In this document: in pieces, positions 46,192 to 54,565 of the stretch
How the letters are laid out: the number at the start of each line of letters is the position of its first letter
Numbering within the stretch: the stretch's first letter is position 1
Assembly: GCF_012911015.1 (NCBI RefSeq)
Contig: NZ_WVVV01000006.1
Span: forward strand, 150,830 to 214,829
Direction: 5' to 3'
From: Chelativorans sp. ZYF759
Lineage (GTDB): Bacteria > Pseudomonadota > Alphaproteobacteria > Rhizobiales > Rhizobiaceae
DNA length: 64,000 nucleotides
Notes under the pieces: model-generated
Database searches by the model: none
Seen by the model: the letters and a program-made list of their open reading frames with translations, nothing else
What the model was told of the DNA's origin: nothing
Made by a program: the position numbers and the translations under genes

Positions 46192-47031
46192 CTATTCGGC
46201 CGGCGACGAGGAAAACCAGAAATCATGGTAGATCGCCGTGGCGGTGTCGTCGGGCGGGCGGTCGCGGGAGAGCCAGAGCGAGCGCGTGGCAGCCGCGTCG
46301 TGCCGGCTCGGTGCGCGCAGGGCGATCTGGTCGTCAGACGCGCCGATGCAAGGGATGAACCAGGCGGGAGAGAAGATGTCGACGGCAAAACCCGTCGCGC
46401 GGCGCGTGACGAGCAGCGCCAGCCCCACATCGGCCGTCGGCCGCCATGGAAAAACGAGCCGGCCGCCGGGATTCAGCGCTTCCAGCCAGGCGAGCGGCGG
46501 CGCGACGACCCCGGCATTGACGTAGATGATGCCGGCTTGGGGCATGTCCGAGGTCACCGCATCTCCTGCCCTGACCTCGGCGTTGTCGATGGCTGCGAGG
46601 TTTTGGCTTGCCGCCTGCGCCAGATGCGGCTCGATCTCGTAGGCGAAGACCTTGCCGCCGGGCGAAACGAGCCTGGCGAGGATCGCCGTGTAGTAGCCCA
46701 TTCCCGCCCCGACATGCACCACCGTCTCGCCCGGTTGCGGGCGCACCTTGCCAATCCAGGCGGCGTGAAGGGTCGGCTGGCCGTTGTTGATGCCCTTGGC
46801 GACATCGAGGGCCACGAGGACGTCGCGGTAGAGATCGGCGGGCTCGGTCGACCGATGGAAGGCTGCAAGACCGGGATCGATCAGTAACCAGGGTGGCGGC
46901 GGCAGATAATCCTCGCGCGGCGTGGCCAGCACGGCTTCCTCGAAGCGCGGGTCGTCCCACGCCGCCATCTCGGCCATCCGGCGGGCGAAGGCGCGGCGTG
47001 CCTCCTCCAGCGCTGCGGGTTCATCTGGCAT
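46192..47031 (-). CDS. Protein-L-isoaspartate O-methyltransferase-like methyltransferase
   Basis: A 279-residue SAM-dependent methyltransferase. The SAM motif I is VVHVGAGMGYYTAILA (about 104-119), motif II is near GIIYVNAGV, and the N-terminal substrate part with ATPREDYLPPPPWLL recalls PIMT proteins. The PIMT active-site loop is not well conserved, so repair of isoaspartyl residues is uncertain. It lies 36 bases after rarA in the same direction and about 76 bases before the pseudouridine synthase gene. Confidence 0.8.
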   Translation of the reverse strand: MPDEPAALEEARRAFARRMAEMAAWDDPRFEEAVLATPREDYLPPPPWLLIDPGLAAFHRSTEPADLYRDVLVALDVAKGINNGQPTLHAAWIGKVRPQPGETVVHVGAGMGYYTAILARLVSPGGKVFAYEIEPHLAQAASQNLAAIDNAEVRAGDAVTSDMPQAGIIYVNAGVVAPPLAWLEALNPGGRLVFPWRPTADVGLALLVTRRATGFAVDIFSPAWFIPCIGASDDQIALRAPSRHDAAATRSLWLSRDRPPDDTATAIYHDFWFSSSPAE

Positions 47032-47067
47032 GGCGTTGCTCCTCCGCTTCGCGTGCGGCCGGCGGCG

Positions 47068-48384
47068 TCAGTTCCCTCCCCGCTCCCGCCTCAGCTTTGC
47101 CCAATAATCGATCCGCTTGCGGATCTCGCGCTCGAAACCGCGTTCGGGCGGATCGTAGAAGGTCCTGCGGCCCATGGCTTCCGGAAAATAGTCCTGGCCT
47201 GAGAAGGCATCGGGAGCGTCGTGATCATATTCGTAGCCGCCACCATAGCCTTCCGACTTCATCAGCTTGGTCGGCGCGTTGAGGATGTGTTTTGGCGGAA
47301 GGAGCGACCCATGTTCCTTGGCGGCGCGCATCGCGGCCTTGAAGGCGACATAGACCGCGTTCGATTTCGGCGCCGTCGCCAGATAGACGCAGGCCTCGGC
47401 CAGCGCCAGCTCGCCCTCGGGCGAGCCCAGATAATCATAGGCGTCCTTGGCGGCGTTGGCGATGACCAGCGCCTGGGGGTCGGCCAGGCCGATATCCTCC
47501 GATGCCATGCGCACCAGCCGTCGCCCGAGAAAGAGCGGGTCCTCGCCAGCGTCGAACATACGCGCCAGATAGTAGAGCGCGGCATCCGGGTCGGAGCCAC
47601 GCACCGCCTTGTGCAGGGCGGAGATGAGGTTGTAGTGCCCGTCCTGGCCCTTGTCGTAGACCGGCGCACGGCGCTGGACGATGCGCTGCAGGCCCTCGGC
47701 ATCGAATGTCTCGCCCGCAGAAGCCGAGCGCCACACCTCCTCGGCCAGCGTCAGCGCGGCTCGTCCGTCACCATCGGCCATGCGCACCAGAACCGCGCGC
47801 GCCTCCTCGTCGAGCGGCAGCGCCCTGCCCTCGGTCTCCTCGGCGCGGTCGAGCAGCTTGCGGATCGCCGCCTCGTCGAGGGATGCGAAGGTCAGCACAC
47901 GGGCGCGCGACAGCAGCGCGGCATTGAGCTCGAAGGACGGGTTCTCCGTGGTCGCGCCAACAAGGATGACGGTGCCGTCCTCCATCACCGGCAGGAAGGA
48001 ATCCTGCTGGGCGCGGTTGAAACGGTGGATCTCGTCGACGAAAAGCAGCGTCTGGCGCCCCTGGGAACGGCGCAGCCTTGCTGCCTCGAAGACCTTCTTG
48101 AGATCGGCGACCCCGGAGAAGATCGCCGAAATCTGTTCGAAGGCGAGTTCGGTCTCGCCCGCCAGCAGTCGCGCGACCGTCGTCTTGCCGGTGCCGGGCG
48201 GACCCCAGAAGATCATCGACCCCAGCGAGCCCGAGGCAATCATGCGCGTCAGCGCGCCCTCCGCTCCCGTCAGCCGTTCCTGCCCCACCACTTCGGCCAG
48301 CGAGCGCGGGCGAAGCCTGTCGGCCAGCGGACGCCCCTTTTCGGGGCGGGCCGGCGTGTCGTCGGATTGGAACAGATCTGCCAT
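47068..48384 (-). CDS. rarA: Replication-associated recombination protein A (AAA+ ATPase)
   Basis: A 438-residue AAA+ protein related to clamp loaders that acts at stalled replication forks. Walker A is GPPGTGKTT at 61-69 and Walker B is LLFVDEIHRFN (about 114-124). The sensor region is VGATTENPSFELNAAL, and the C-terminal MgsA tetramer domain (about 260-430) includes DPDAALYYLARM and HRT-like conserved blocks. The length is usual. It lies seven bases downstream of the degP-like gene, an order common in Hyphomicrobiales. Confidence 0.95.
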   Translation of the reverse strand: MADLFQSDDTPARPEKGRPLADRLRPRSLAEVVGQERLTGAEGALTRMIASGSLGSMIFWGPPGTGKTTVARLLAGETELAFEQISAIFSGVADLKKVFEAARLRRSQGRQTLLFVDEIHRFNRAQQDSFLPVMEDGTVILVGATTENPSFELNAALLSRARVLTFASLDEAAIRKLLDRAEETEGRALPLDEEARAVLVRMADGDGRAALTLAEEVWRSASAGETFDAEGLQRIVQRRAPVYDKGQDGHYNLISALHKAVRGSDPDAALYYLARMFDAGEDPLFLGRRLVRMASEDIGLADPQALVIANAAKDAYDYLGSPEGELALAEACVYLATAPKSNAVYVAFKAAMRAAKEHGSLLPPKHILNAPTKLMKSEGYGGGYEYDHDAPDAFSGQDYFPEAMGRRTFYDPPERGFEREIRKRIDYWAKLRRERGGN

Positions 48385-48391
48385 CGCGCGG

Positions 48392-49852
48392 TCAGTAGAG
48401 CATGCGCTGGCGGATCAGCCGGCCATCGCGCTCGACGGTGAACATCCACTGGCGTGTCGGCTGGCCCGCCACCTGACGCAGCGCCTCGGCGGAATCGATC
48501 CGGAAGCCGTTGACCTCGCGCACGATGTCGCGCGGGCGCAGACCGAGTTCCGCGGCCGGCGAGTTGCGCGCGACATCGACGACCGCGACACCGGTCATGT
48601 CGGTCCGCAGCCGCAGACGCTGCGCGAGCCTCGGCGAGAGTTCGGCCACGCGGGCGCCCGAGAAGGGGCTGCGTCCGTCGATCGTCACCTCCGCGCCGCC
48701 ATCGGGCGCACGCGCCAGTTCGAAGGCGACCTCCTTGCGCTCGCCGCGCGACAAAACGCCCAGCCGCGCCGACGCGCCAATCGGCTGGGTGGCAAGGCGA
48801 TAGCCCAGCGCATCGGGATGCTCGATCATCGCCCCGTTCATGGACAAAACGACGTCGCCGGACCGAAGTCCCGCGCCGTGGGCAGGACCGCCGTCCACCA
48901 CGCTGGTGACCAGCGCGCCCAGCGGCCGGTCGAGGCCCAACGCCTCGGCCTCCTGCGGGCCGACCTGCTGGAAACTCGCGCCGACATAGGGGCGCTCGAA
49001 ATAGTCGTCGCCGCGCAGGGCGGCTTCGAGCACGGCGCGCGCCATGTTGGAGGGGATGGCGAAACCGATGCCGACAGAACCGCCTGTCTGGCTGTAGATC
49101 GCGGTGTTGATGCCGATGACTTCACCATTCATCGCCACCAGCGCACCGCCGGAATTACCGGGATTGATCGCCGCATCGGTCTGGATGAAAAAGCCGAAAT
49201 CGGTGACGCCGATATGCGAGCGGGCCAGGCCCGAGACGATGCCGCTGGTCGTGGTCTGGCCGACGCCGAACGGATTGCCAATGGCGAGCACCAGGTCGCC
49301 CACCTCCAGCGCGTCGGAATCCCCCAGTTCCACGATCGGGAACGGGCCGTCGGCTTCAAGCTTCAGCACCGCCAGATCGAGCGATTCGTCGGTGAGCAGG
49401 ATCTCGGTCTGGTATTCGCGCCCGTCATGCAGCGCGACGCGCACTTCGTCGGCATTGCGGATGACGTGGTGGTTGGTGATGACGACGCCGCTTTGCTCGA
49501 CCAGCACACCCGAACCGAGCGAGGATTCGACCCGCGGCGGCATCTGGCGGCCGAAAAAGAACTGTTCGAAAAACGGATCGCCCGCGAAAGGCGAGCGCTG
49601 CTGCATCTGCTGGGTCGCGTAGACATTCACCACCGCAGGCGCCGTCTGGCGCACCAGCGGCGCGAAGGAAAGCTGCATCTGGCTGGCGCTGAAGGGCACG
49701 CGGCGCGATTCCGCCTGTTCTGGCGTACCGCGCAGGAGCCCTTCCAGCAGCGGACCGAGCGGCCCCTGCTCGGCAATCGCATTCACCGGCCCCAACACGA
49801 GAGCCACCGCCAGCGCCAGGCGAGGCGCCACAAACCGGAATGACCGTTCCAT
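48392..49852 (-). CDS. DegP/Do family periplasmic serine protease
   Basis: A 486-residue exported protease/chaperone. The signal peptide ends near AIAEQ. The triad is His129 (ITNHHV), Asp159 (ESLDLAVLKL) and Ser234 (PGNSGG). Two PDZ domains follow, roughly 280-370 and 390-480. The layout is that of HtrA/DegP proteins, which clear misfolded periplasmic proteins. It starts the leftward run with rarA. The M48/DsbA pair near 20-22 kb serves a similar quality-control field, but there is no physical link. Confidence 0.93.
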   Translation of the reverse strand: MERSFRFVAPRLALAVALVLGPVNAIAEQGPLGPLLEGLLRGTPEQAESRRVPFSASQMQLSFAPLVRQTAPAVVNVYATQQMQQRSPFAGDPFFEQFFFGRQMPPRVESSLGSGVLVEQSGVVITNHHVIRNADEVRVALHDGREYQTEILLTDESLDLAVLKLEADGPFPIVELGDSDALEVGDLVLAIGNPFGVGQTTTSGIVSGLARSHIGVTDFGFFIQTDAAINPGNSGGALVAMNGEVIGINTAIYSQTGGSVGIGFAIPSNMARAVLEAALRGDDYFERPYVGASFQQVGPQEAEALGLDRPLGALVTSVVDGGPAHGAGLRSGDVVLSMNGAMIEHPDALGYRLATQPIGASARLGVLSRGERKEVAFELARAPDGGAEVTIDGRSPFSGARVAELSPRLAQRLRLRTDMTGVAVVDVARNSPAAELGLRPRDIVREVNGFRIDSAEALRQVAGQPTRQWMFTVERDGRLIRQRMLY

Positions 49853-49938
49853 TCAAGATTCCCTCAAGCCGAACCGGCGCCAATCTGCGCTGCGATTGTG
49901 CAAATTGAAAGGCCGCCGGATCATGCTCCCGACATGAC

Positions 49939-49960
49939 AAAAGGCCCCGCAGGGCCTTTT
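49939..49960 (-). terminator. Intrinsic terminator after tig
   Basis: AAAAGGCCC (49939-49947) pairs with GGGCCTTTT (49952-49960) around a four-base loop. On the minus strand it ends the tig transcript in a T run; it would also work on the plus strand. Confidence 0.9.
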
Positions 49961-49987
49961 GAGTAAGCGTATGGAAAGTGCCGGGGA

Positions 49988-51442
49988 TCAGGCCTCGGCC
50001 GTATCCTCGGCATCATCCTTCTTGGCGGCCTTCTTCTTGGCCGGTGCCTTCTTCTTGGCGGCCTTCTTGTCGTCGGAAGCCTCGGCCTTGGTCTCGGCCT
50101 CGTCCTCATCGTCGGCCATCAGCTCGTCGCGGGTGACCTTCTGGTCGGTCACCTTGACCTCGTTCATCAGGTGATCGACGACCTTTTCCTCGAAGAGCGG
50201 CGCGCGGATGCTGGCGAGCGCCCCCGGATTGCTGCGGAAGTGCTCATAGACCTGCTGCTGCTGGTTCTGCGGGTAGCGGCGGATGGTCTCGACAAGCGCG
50301 CGCTGCATCTCGTCGTCGGTGACCTGCACGCCAGCCTTCTCGCCGATCTCGGCGAGAACCAGCCCGAGGCGCACGCGACGCTCCGCCAGGCGCTGATACT
50401 CGGTGCGGGCCTCTTCCTCGGTCGTGTCTTCGTCCTCGAAGCTGCGGCCGGCCTGGTCGAGATCGCGGGTGACCTGCGTCCAGATGTTCTGGAACTCGGC
50501 TTCGACCAGCTTGGAGGGGGCCTCGAACTTGTAGGCCTCGTCCAGCGCGTCGAGCAGTTGGCGCTTGGCTTTCTGTCGGGTGACCGAGCCGAACTGGTTC
50601 TCGATCTGGCCACGCACGATCTCGCGCAGCTTGTCAGCCGATTCCACGCCGAGCGTCTGTGCAAGCTCGTCATTGATCTCGAGTTCGCCGGGAGCGGCGA
50701 CTTCCTTGACCTTGACGTCGAAGACAGCCTCGCGGCCCGCCAGATGCGTGGCGGCATACTCCTCCGGGAAGGTGACCTTGACCTGGCGGTCCTCGCCGGC
50801 CGAGGCGCCGATCAGCTGGTCCTCGAAGCCTTCGATGAACTGGTAGGAACCCAGCACAAGGTGCGAGTCCTCGGCGGCGCCGCCGTCGAACGGCTCGCCG
50901 TCGATCTTGCCGAGATAGTCGATGGTGACGCGGTCGCCCTTGGCGGCCTTGCCCTTCTTGGTCTCGTAGCTGCGCGCGGAATCGGCGATGCGGTTGACCT
51001 GCTCGTCGACGTCGGCGTCCGGCACGTCAAAAACCTGACGGGTGACCTCGATTCCGGAAAGATCCTTGAGCTCGATCGCCGGGATGACCTCGTAGTCGAG
51101 CGAGAACTCGAAATCGGCCTTCCCCTCGAGAACCTTCTCGGCTTCCTTCTCGTCCTCGGTCATCTGGATATCGGGCTGCATGGCCGGCTTCTCGCCGCGC
51201 TCCTCGATGATCGACCGGGTCGAATCGGTGATGATCTCGTTGACGACTTCGGCCATGAAGGACCGGCCGTACATCTTGCGCAGATGCTGGACGGGAACCT
51301 TGCCCGGGCGGAAGCCATTCAGCTTCACCTTGTCCTTGGCCTCGTAAAGGCGGGTCTGGAGGCGTGCTTCCAGATCGCTGGCCGGCACGGTCACCTTGAT
51401 CTGGCGCTTCAGCCCGGAGTTCACCGTTTCGGTTACCTGCAT
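49988..51442 (-). CDS. tig: Trigger factor
   Basis: A 484-residue ribosome-bound chaperone and prolyl isomerase. It begins [20 protein letters not shown] and carries the ribosome-docking signature NGFRPGKVP (about 48-56). The FKBP-type PPIase domain is at about 160-250 ([20 protein letters not shown]), followed by the helical substrate-binding arms. The C-terminal 60 residues are a Lys/Ala/Asp-rich tail typical of alphaproteobacteria. The start at 51442 is the family start; seven more codons upstream (51463) are open. A tRNA-Leu gene lies about 80 bases upstream. Confidence 0.96.
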   Translation of the reverse strand: MQVTETVNSGLKRQIKVTVPASDLEARLQTRLYEAKDKVKLNGFRPGKVPVQHLRKMYGRSFMAEVVNEIITDSTRSIIEERGEKPAMQPDIQMTEDEKEAEKVLEGKADFEFSLDYEVIPAIELKDLSGIEVTRQVFDVPDADVDEQVNRIADSARSYETKKGKAAKGDRVTIDYLGKIDGEPFDGGAAEDSHLVLGSYQFIEGFEDQLIGASAGEDRQVKVTFPEEYAATHLAGREAVFDVKVKEVAAPGELEINDELAQTLGVESADKLREIVRGQIENQFGSVTRQKAKRQLLDALDEAYKFEAPSKLVEAEFQNIWTQVTRDLDQAGRSFEDEDTTEEEARTEYQRLAERRVRLGLVLAEIGEKAGVQVTDDEMQRALVETIRRYPQNQQQQVYEHFRSNPGALASIRAPLFEEKVVDHLMNEVKVTDQKVTRDELMADDEDEAETKAEASDDKKAAKKKAPAKKKAAKKDDAEDTAEA

Positions 51443-51521
51443 CTTCAAACCTTTTCTTGCCACGGCGCCGATGAACCATGCTCGGTTCGGCGCGAGAAAC
51501 TTCTGCCGCGGGGGTGGTCGA

Positions 51522-51606
51522 TGGTGCGGGTGAAAGGACTTGAACCTTCACGACTTGCGTCACAGGAACCTAAATCCTGCGTGTCTACCAATTCCACCAC
51601 ACCCGC
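51522..51606 (-). tRNA. tRNA-Leu (anticodon TAG)
   Basis: 85 bases, class II tRNA with long variable arm. On the minus strand the acceptor GCGGGTG pairs with CACCCGC, the anticodon stem CAGGA/TCCTG holds loop TTTAGGT with anticodon TAG (plus-strand 51570-51572), the T arm carries GTTCAAGTC, and the end is CCA. It closely resembles E. coli leuW. Confidence 0.96.
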
Positions 51607-51723
51607 TTCTCGGGCCATCGGGCCCATGAAAGCGGCGGTTCTATATCACCAGCATGCCGGCGATCAAAGCCTTTGTGCCTGTTGAGCCGCTTTTTTTGGC
51701 GAAATGCGGGCGCCCGGCCGCCA

Positions 51724-52299
51724 TCAGTACCACGGTTCGGCGTAGAGGAGGCGATCCCCGTCGTGAAGCGAACGGATCTGGGCGGCTCCGGAGGACGCAA
51801 CGGCAGCCCTGATGACGAAGTCGCGTTCGAGGATGCCGCGCTCGATTTCCAGTCCCTCGCCTTCCGGGACGTAGTAGCGCTCGATGCCGTATTCCACGAA
51901 ACTCGGACCGAAACGCGACCAGTAGCTGATGCGGCCCCGCAGGTCGACCTCGCCCGGCTGGCGCTCCGCCGCCGGCGGCGCATCCAGGCGCGCCATGACC
52001 GGCTGGTGGAAGCCGTCCGCATCCGGTGCCAGACGCACGAAGACATCGCGCGGCCCGGTCTCCATCGCCTCGGATTCCGGCTCGTCGAAGAGTTCCGGCT
52101 GCAGCAGCGAGATGGTGTAGGAGAGGATGACGTAGTCCCCGCGCAGAAGGTCGCGCGGATCGACCGGCTCGACCTTCAGCACGATCTCCGTGCCGTCGCG
52201 CAGGATGGCTGCCCTTCCCGCGATCATGGTGACAAGGATGCCGATCTGGATGGCGGCAACGGCCAGTGCGCCGAGAATGAGATAACGTCCCCTTGTCAT
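51724..52299 (-). CDS. GDYXXLXY domain membrane protein
   Basis: A 191-residue protein. An N-terminal membrane helix (about 6-27) is followed by a beta-rich domain with the family motif GDYVILSY (about 54-61), after VDPRDLLR, and a second conserved part RYYVPEGEGLEIE. Such proteins almost always sit next to DUF2157 genes, as here: it overlaps the DUF2157 gene by four bases (ATGA). The frame is open upstream inside that gene, but the ATG at 52299 is right for the coupled start. Function is unknown. Confidence 0.85.
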   Translation of the reverse strand: MTRGRYLILGALAVAAIQIGILVTMIAGRAAILRDGTEIVLKVEPVDPRDLLRGDYVILSYTISLLQPELFDEPESEAMETGPRDVFVRLAPDADGFHQPVMARLDAPPAAERQPGEVDLRGRISYWSRFGPSFVEYGIERYYVPEGEGLEIERGILERDFVIRAAVASSGAAQIRSLHDGDRLLYAEPWY

Positions 52300-53402
52300 G
52301 CGGCGACCTCCCCTCCGTCGCGCGGCCCGGCCAGGCGCCGTTCGAGCCGCCGCACCACCCAGGCCAGCAGGGCGAGACCGAGCCCGGCCAGCAGGAGCAC
52401 GCCCGCCGTGCCGAGCATGGTGCCCAGCAGGACCAGATAGACATAGCACAGTTCGACCGCGAAGGCCGCATAGGCGAGCCACCGCAGGCCGCGATTGTCG
52501 CGGCCGGCAACCAGCAGCGCGCCTGCCACTCCCGCAAGTGTCAGGAGCACGAGCAGGAAATGCAGCCCGTCATCGGCATAGAGAACATGCAGCATCGCCA
52601 TTCCCGACAGGAAGTGGACCAGCCCATGCAGCGAAGGTTTGCCGCCGAGCCCGAGCCTGGCGGCCATGGGCAGGGAGGTACGCTCTGCCGCAAACAGCGT
52701 GCCGGCCAGAACCAGCACCAGCATCGGCACCAGCGCCGTCTCGGTGTTGAAATAGGCGATCCAGGAAAAGAAGACCAATACCAGCGACAGCAGATGGCGG
52801 GCGGGATGGCTGCCGGTCCACAACGACACCGCCCACAGCCCCGCCGCCAGCAGGAGCCAGAGATAGGGGATGGCGTCCGTGCGCACGAAAAGATCCGCCG
52901 TCATCAACAGCCAGACCCCGGACAGAAGCACGGCGCCGATCGTCAACGGGCTGCAACGCAGGAGGATGGCGGCCAAGACCGTTCCCGCGAGCCAGGTCAG
53001 GATCGCGTCGGCCTCGTCACCCGACATGTGGTACATCTGCGCGACCAGCGCGATCGACCCGCCAAAGGCAATCGCGGCGACCAGCCAGGCCGCTTCGCCG
53101 AAAACTGCGTGATCGCGCAGCTTCAGCACCGATCCGCCGACATAGCCGACCAGGATGAGGGCCATCAGCAGCCCGACCCGGACCAGCCTGGGTATGGCCT
53201 CCCAGTTGGCTGCGACGAGAAGCAGAACGGCCGCGCCGACCAGTATCCCGCCCATCATCGCAAAGATGGCCGGAAAGCTGATCCGGCTGCGCGCATGCGC
53301 CTCGATGTCGAGCGCCAGCCTTTCGGCCGTGCCGGCATCGATCAGACCGTCGGCGGTCCAGCGCGCGATCTCGTTCTTCACACGTTCGGCGTAGCTCGCC
53401 AT
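52296..53402 (-). CDS. DUF2157 domain integral membrane protein
   Basis: A 368-residue protein. A soluble N-terminal helix-rich stretch (about 1-40, with WTADGLIDAGTAERL) is the usual DUF2157 head, followed by about ten to twelve membrane helices starting at FAMMGGILVGAAVLLLVAANW. The tail is Arg-rich. The GDYXXLXY partner is encoded directly downstream. The pair is widespread in bacteria but of unknown role. It is divergent from the DUF1127 gene. Confidence 0.85.
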   Translation of the reverse strand: MASYAERVKNEIARWTADGLIDAGTAERLALDIEAHARSRISFPAIFAMMGGILVGAAVLLLVAANWEAIPRLVRVGLLMALILVGYVGGSVLKLRDHAVFGEAAWLVAAIAFGGSIALVAQMYHMSGDEADAILTWLAGTVLAAILLRCSPLTIGAVLLSGVWLLMTADLFVRTDAIPYLWLLLAAGLWAVSLWTGSHPARHLLSLVLVFFSWIAYFNTETALVPMLVLVLAGTLFAAERTSLPMAARLGLGGKPSLHGLVHFLSGMAMLHVLYADDGLHFLLVLLTLAGVAGALLVAGRDNRGLRWLAYAAFAVELCYVYLVLLGTMLGTAGVLLLAGLGLALLAWVVRRLERRLAGPRDGGEVAA

Positions 53403-53466
53403 CCCCGTTCATCCCACCCCTTCGCCCGGTCCGAGCGGCCCCCGCGGCCTCACCACTTTTCCGCCA

Positions 53467-53481
53467 TTGTGCATTGCACAA
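53467..53481. promoter_or_regulatory. Perfect LysR-type palindrome upstream of DUF1127
   Basis: TTGTGCATTGCACAA is a perfect 7-1-7 inverted repeat containing a T-N11-A core, the pattern of LysR-family sites. It lies 105 bases before the DUF1127 ATG and about 65 bases from the divergent DUF2157 start, so it could control either. The regulator is not in the window. Confidence 0.5.
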
Positions 53482-53586
53482 AACGCAATGGTGCTATGCA
53501 AACTCAAATCTACCGGAAACCCCGCTGCGCGCCTATCTTCCAGTCATCACGAACGACGAAAAACACGTACGAAACGAGCAAGAACA

Positions 53587-53727
53587 ATGAACCTGATCCG
53601 CAATTATCGCAACTGGCGCCGCTACCGCGAGACCGTGACCGAGCTGAGCCGCCTGTCCAACCGCGAACTGAACGACCTCGGCATCAACCGCGGCGACATT
53701 CCCTTCGTCGCCCGCAAGTCGGTCTAA
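53587..53727 (+). CDS. DUF1127 (YjiS-like) small arginine-rich protein
   Basis: A 46-residue DUF1127 protein, MNLIRNYRNWRRYRE onwards, with the typical LSRLSNRELNDLGINRGDIPF core. These arginine-rich proteins are RNA- or stress-linked in alphaproteobacteria; in Rhodobacter a DUF1127 protein (CcaF1) is encoded just upstream of CcsR small RNAs and binds RNA. The same order is seen here, with three hairpins starting nine bases after the stop. The ribosome site is weak. A palindrome lies upstream. The frame is open to 53467 but DUF1127 starts at 53587. Confidence 0.88.
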   Translation: MNLIRNYRNWRRYRETVTELSRLSNRELNDLGINRGDIPFVARKSV

Positions 53728-53735
53728 TTCCTCTT

Positions 53736-53767
53736 CGACGAGGCCTACCTCCTCCCAGGCCCCGTCG
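53736..53767 (+). ncRNA. Cuckoo/CcsR-like hairpin 1
   Basis: Arms CGACGAGGCCT (53736-53746) and AGGCCCCGTCG (53757-53767) form 10 pairs with one A-C mismatch. The loop is ACCTCCTCCC with the exact CCTCCTCCC motif at 53748-53756. CcsR (cuckoo) RNAs show this anti-Shine-Dalgarno-like loop downstream of DUF1127 genes. Confidence 0.85.
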
Positions 53768-53772
53768 ATCAA

Positions 53773-53804
53773 GATCGGCGACTACCTCCTCCCAGTCGCC
53801 GATC
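53773..53804 (+). ncRNA. Cuckoo/CcsR-like hairpin 2
   Basis: Arms GATCGGCGACT (53773-53783) and AGTCGCCGATC (53794-53804) pair perfectly over 11 bases. The loop is again ACCTCCTCCC (CCTCCTCCC at 53785-53793). The stem sequence differs from hairpin 1 while the loop is unchanged. Confidence 0.88.
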
Positions 53805-53811
53805 ATCGAAA

Positions 53812-53847
53812 CGACACCCGCCGGACCTCCTCCCCCGGCGGGTGTTG
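53812..53847 (+). ncRNA. Cuckoo/CcsR-like hairpin 3
   Basis: Arms CGACACCCGCCGG (53812-53824) and CCGGCGGGTGTTG (53835-53847) form 13 pairs including one G-T. The loop is ACCTCCTCCC (CCTCCTCCC at 53826-53834). As the strongest and last stem it may also end the transcript, though it lacks a T run. Confidence 0.85.
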
Positions 53848-53872
53848 TGATTCAAGGGCCTGCCCAGGCGCC

Positions 53873-54481
53873 TCAGCTGCCGCCGAGAAATCCCTCGCCC
53901 AGCCATTGAGACATCGGCTTTATCTGCGGTGCCGCGCCGCCCGGCCCATACCAGCCATCAACAGACCAGCGCTCGCCCGTACCCGTCTCGCGGATGACCG
54001 CCGTGGCGTGGAAATAGCGGCCGTCGACGATTGCGCCGCGGGTGACGTTCGTTTCCACCACGTGATGACGCAACAGGCCGATTTCGGCGAGATAGAGAAG
54101 CAGCGAACGCGTGTTGGTCGAGACGTCGATGCAGTCCATCTGCCCGACCTGGCCGGTCTGCGCGATGTTCGACCTGGCTTCGTCGCGCACGCCGATCACC
54201 TCGGTGGAGCGCTCCTCGAAATGCTGGACGGCCCGCGCGATCGCGGCGCGCTCCTGTGCGGGGCCTGGACTTCCGGCCTCCATGATCCGTGTCAGCGTGG
54301 CCCGATCGGCCGCGCCCATGTCGAGCCTTGTGGTGTTGCGGCAGTCGAACCCGTGGCAGACATGGATGCGCGCGGCATCGACCCGCGCGATTTCGCCGTG
54401 GAAATTCGACGAGGCGGACGTGCAGGCGGCGACGCCGAAGACGAGCAACGGCAGCAGAAGTGACGGAGACCCCAGACCCAT
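53873..54481 (-). CDS. Lipoprotein with transglutaminase-like Cys-His-Asp pattern
   Basis: A 202-residue predicted lipoprotein; the lipobox is VAAC with Cys20. The mature part has paired cysteines in [11 protein letters not shown] possible catalytic set follows: Cys in [17 protein letters not shown], His in [10 protein letters not shown] and Asp in WSVDGWYG. The order Cys-His-Asp and the helix after the cysteine recall transglutaminase-like cysteine peptidases. The family was not recognised and activity is inferred. It is convergent with the DUF1127-cuckoo unit and divergent from trmFO. Confidence 0.7.
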   Translation of the reverse strand: MGLGSPSLLLPLLVFGVAACTSASSNFHGEIARVDAARIHVCHGFDCRNTTRLDMGAADRATLTRIMEAGSPGPAQERAAIARAVQHFEERSTEVIGVRDEARSNIAQTGQVGQMDCIDVSTNTRSLLLYLAEIGLLRHHVVETNVTRGAIVDGRYFHATAVIRETGTGERWSVDGWYGPGGAAPQIKPMSQWLGEGFLGGS

Positions 54482-54565
54482 GACATTCCCTTACGCCACG
54501 CCCGCACATGCCACAAGCGGCGCCCCCGCATTGCAAAGCCATGCCGCCCGTTCTATCTCCGCGCC

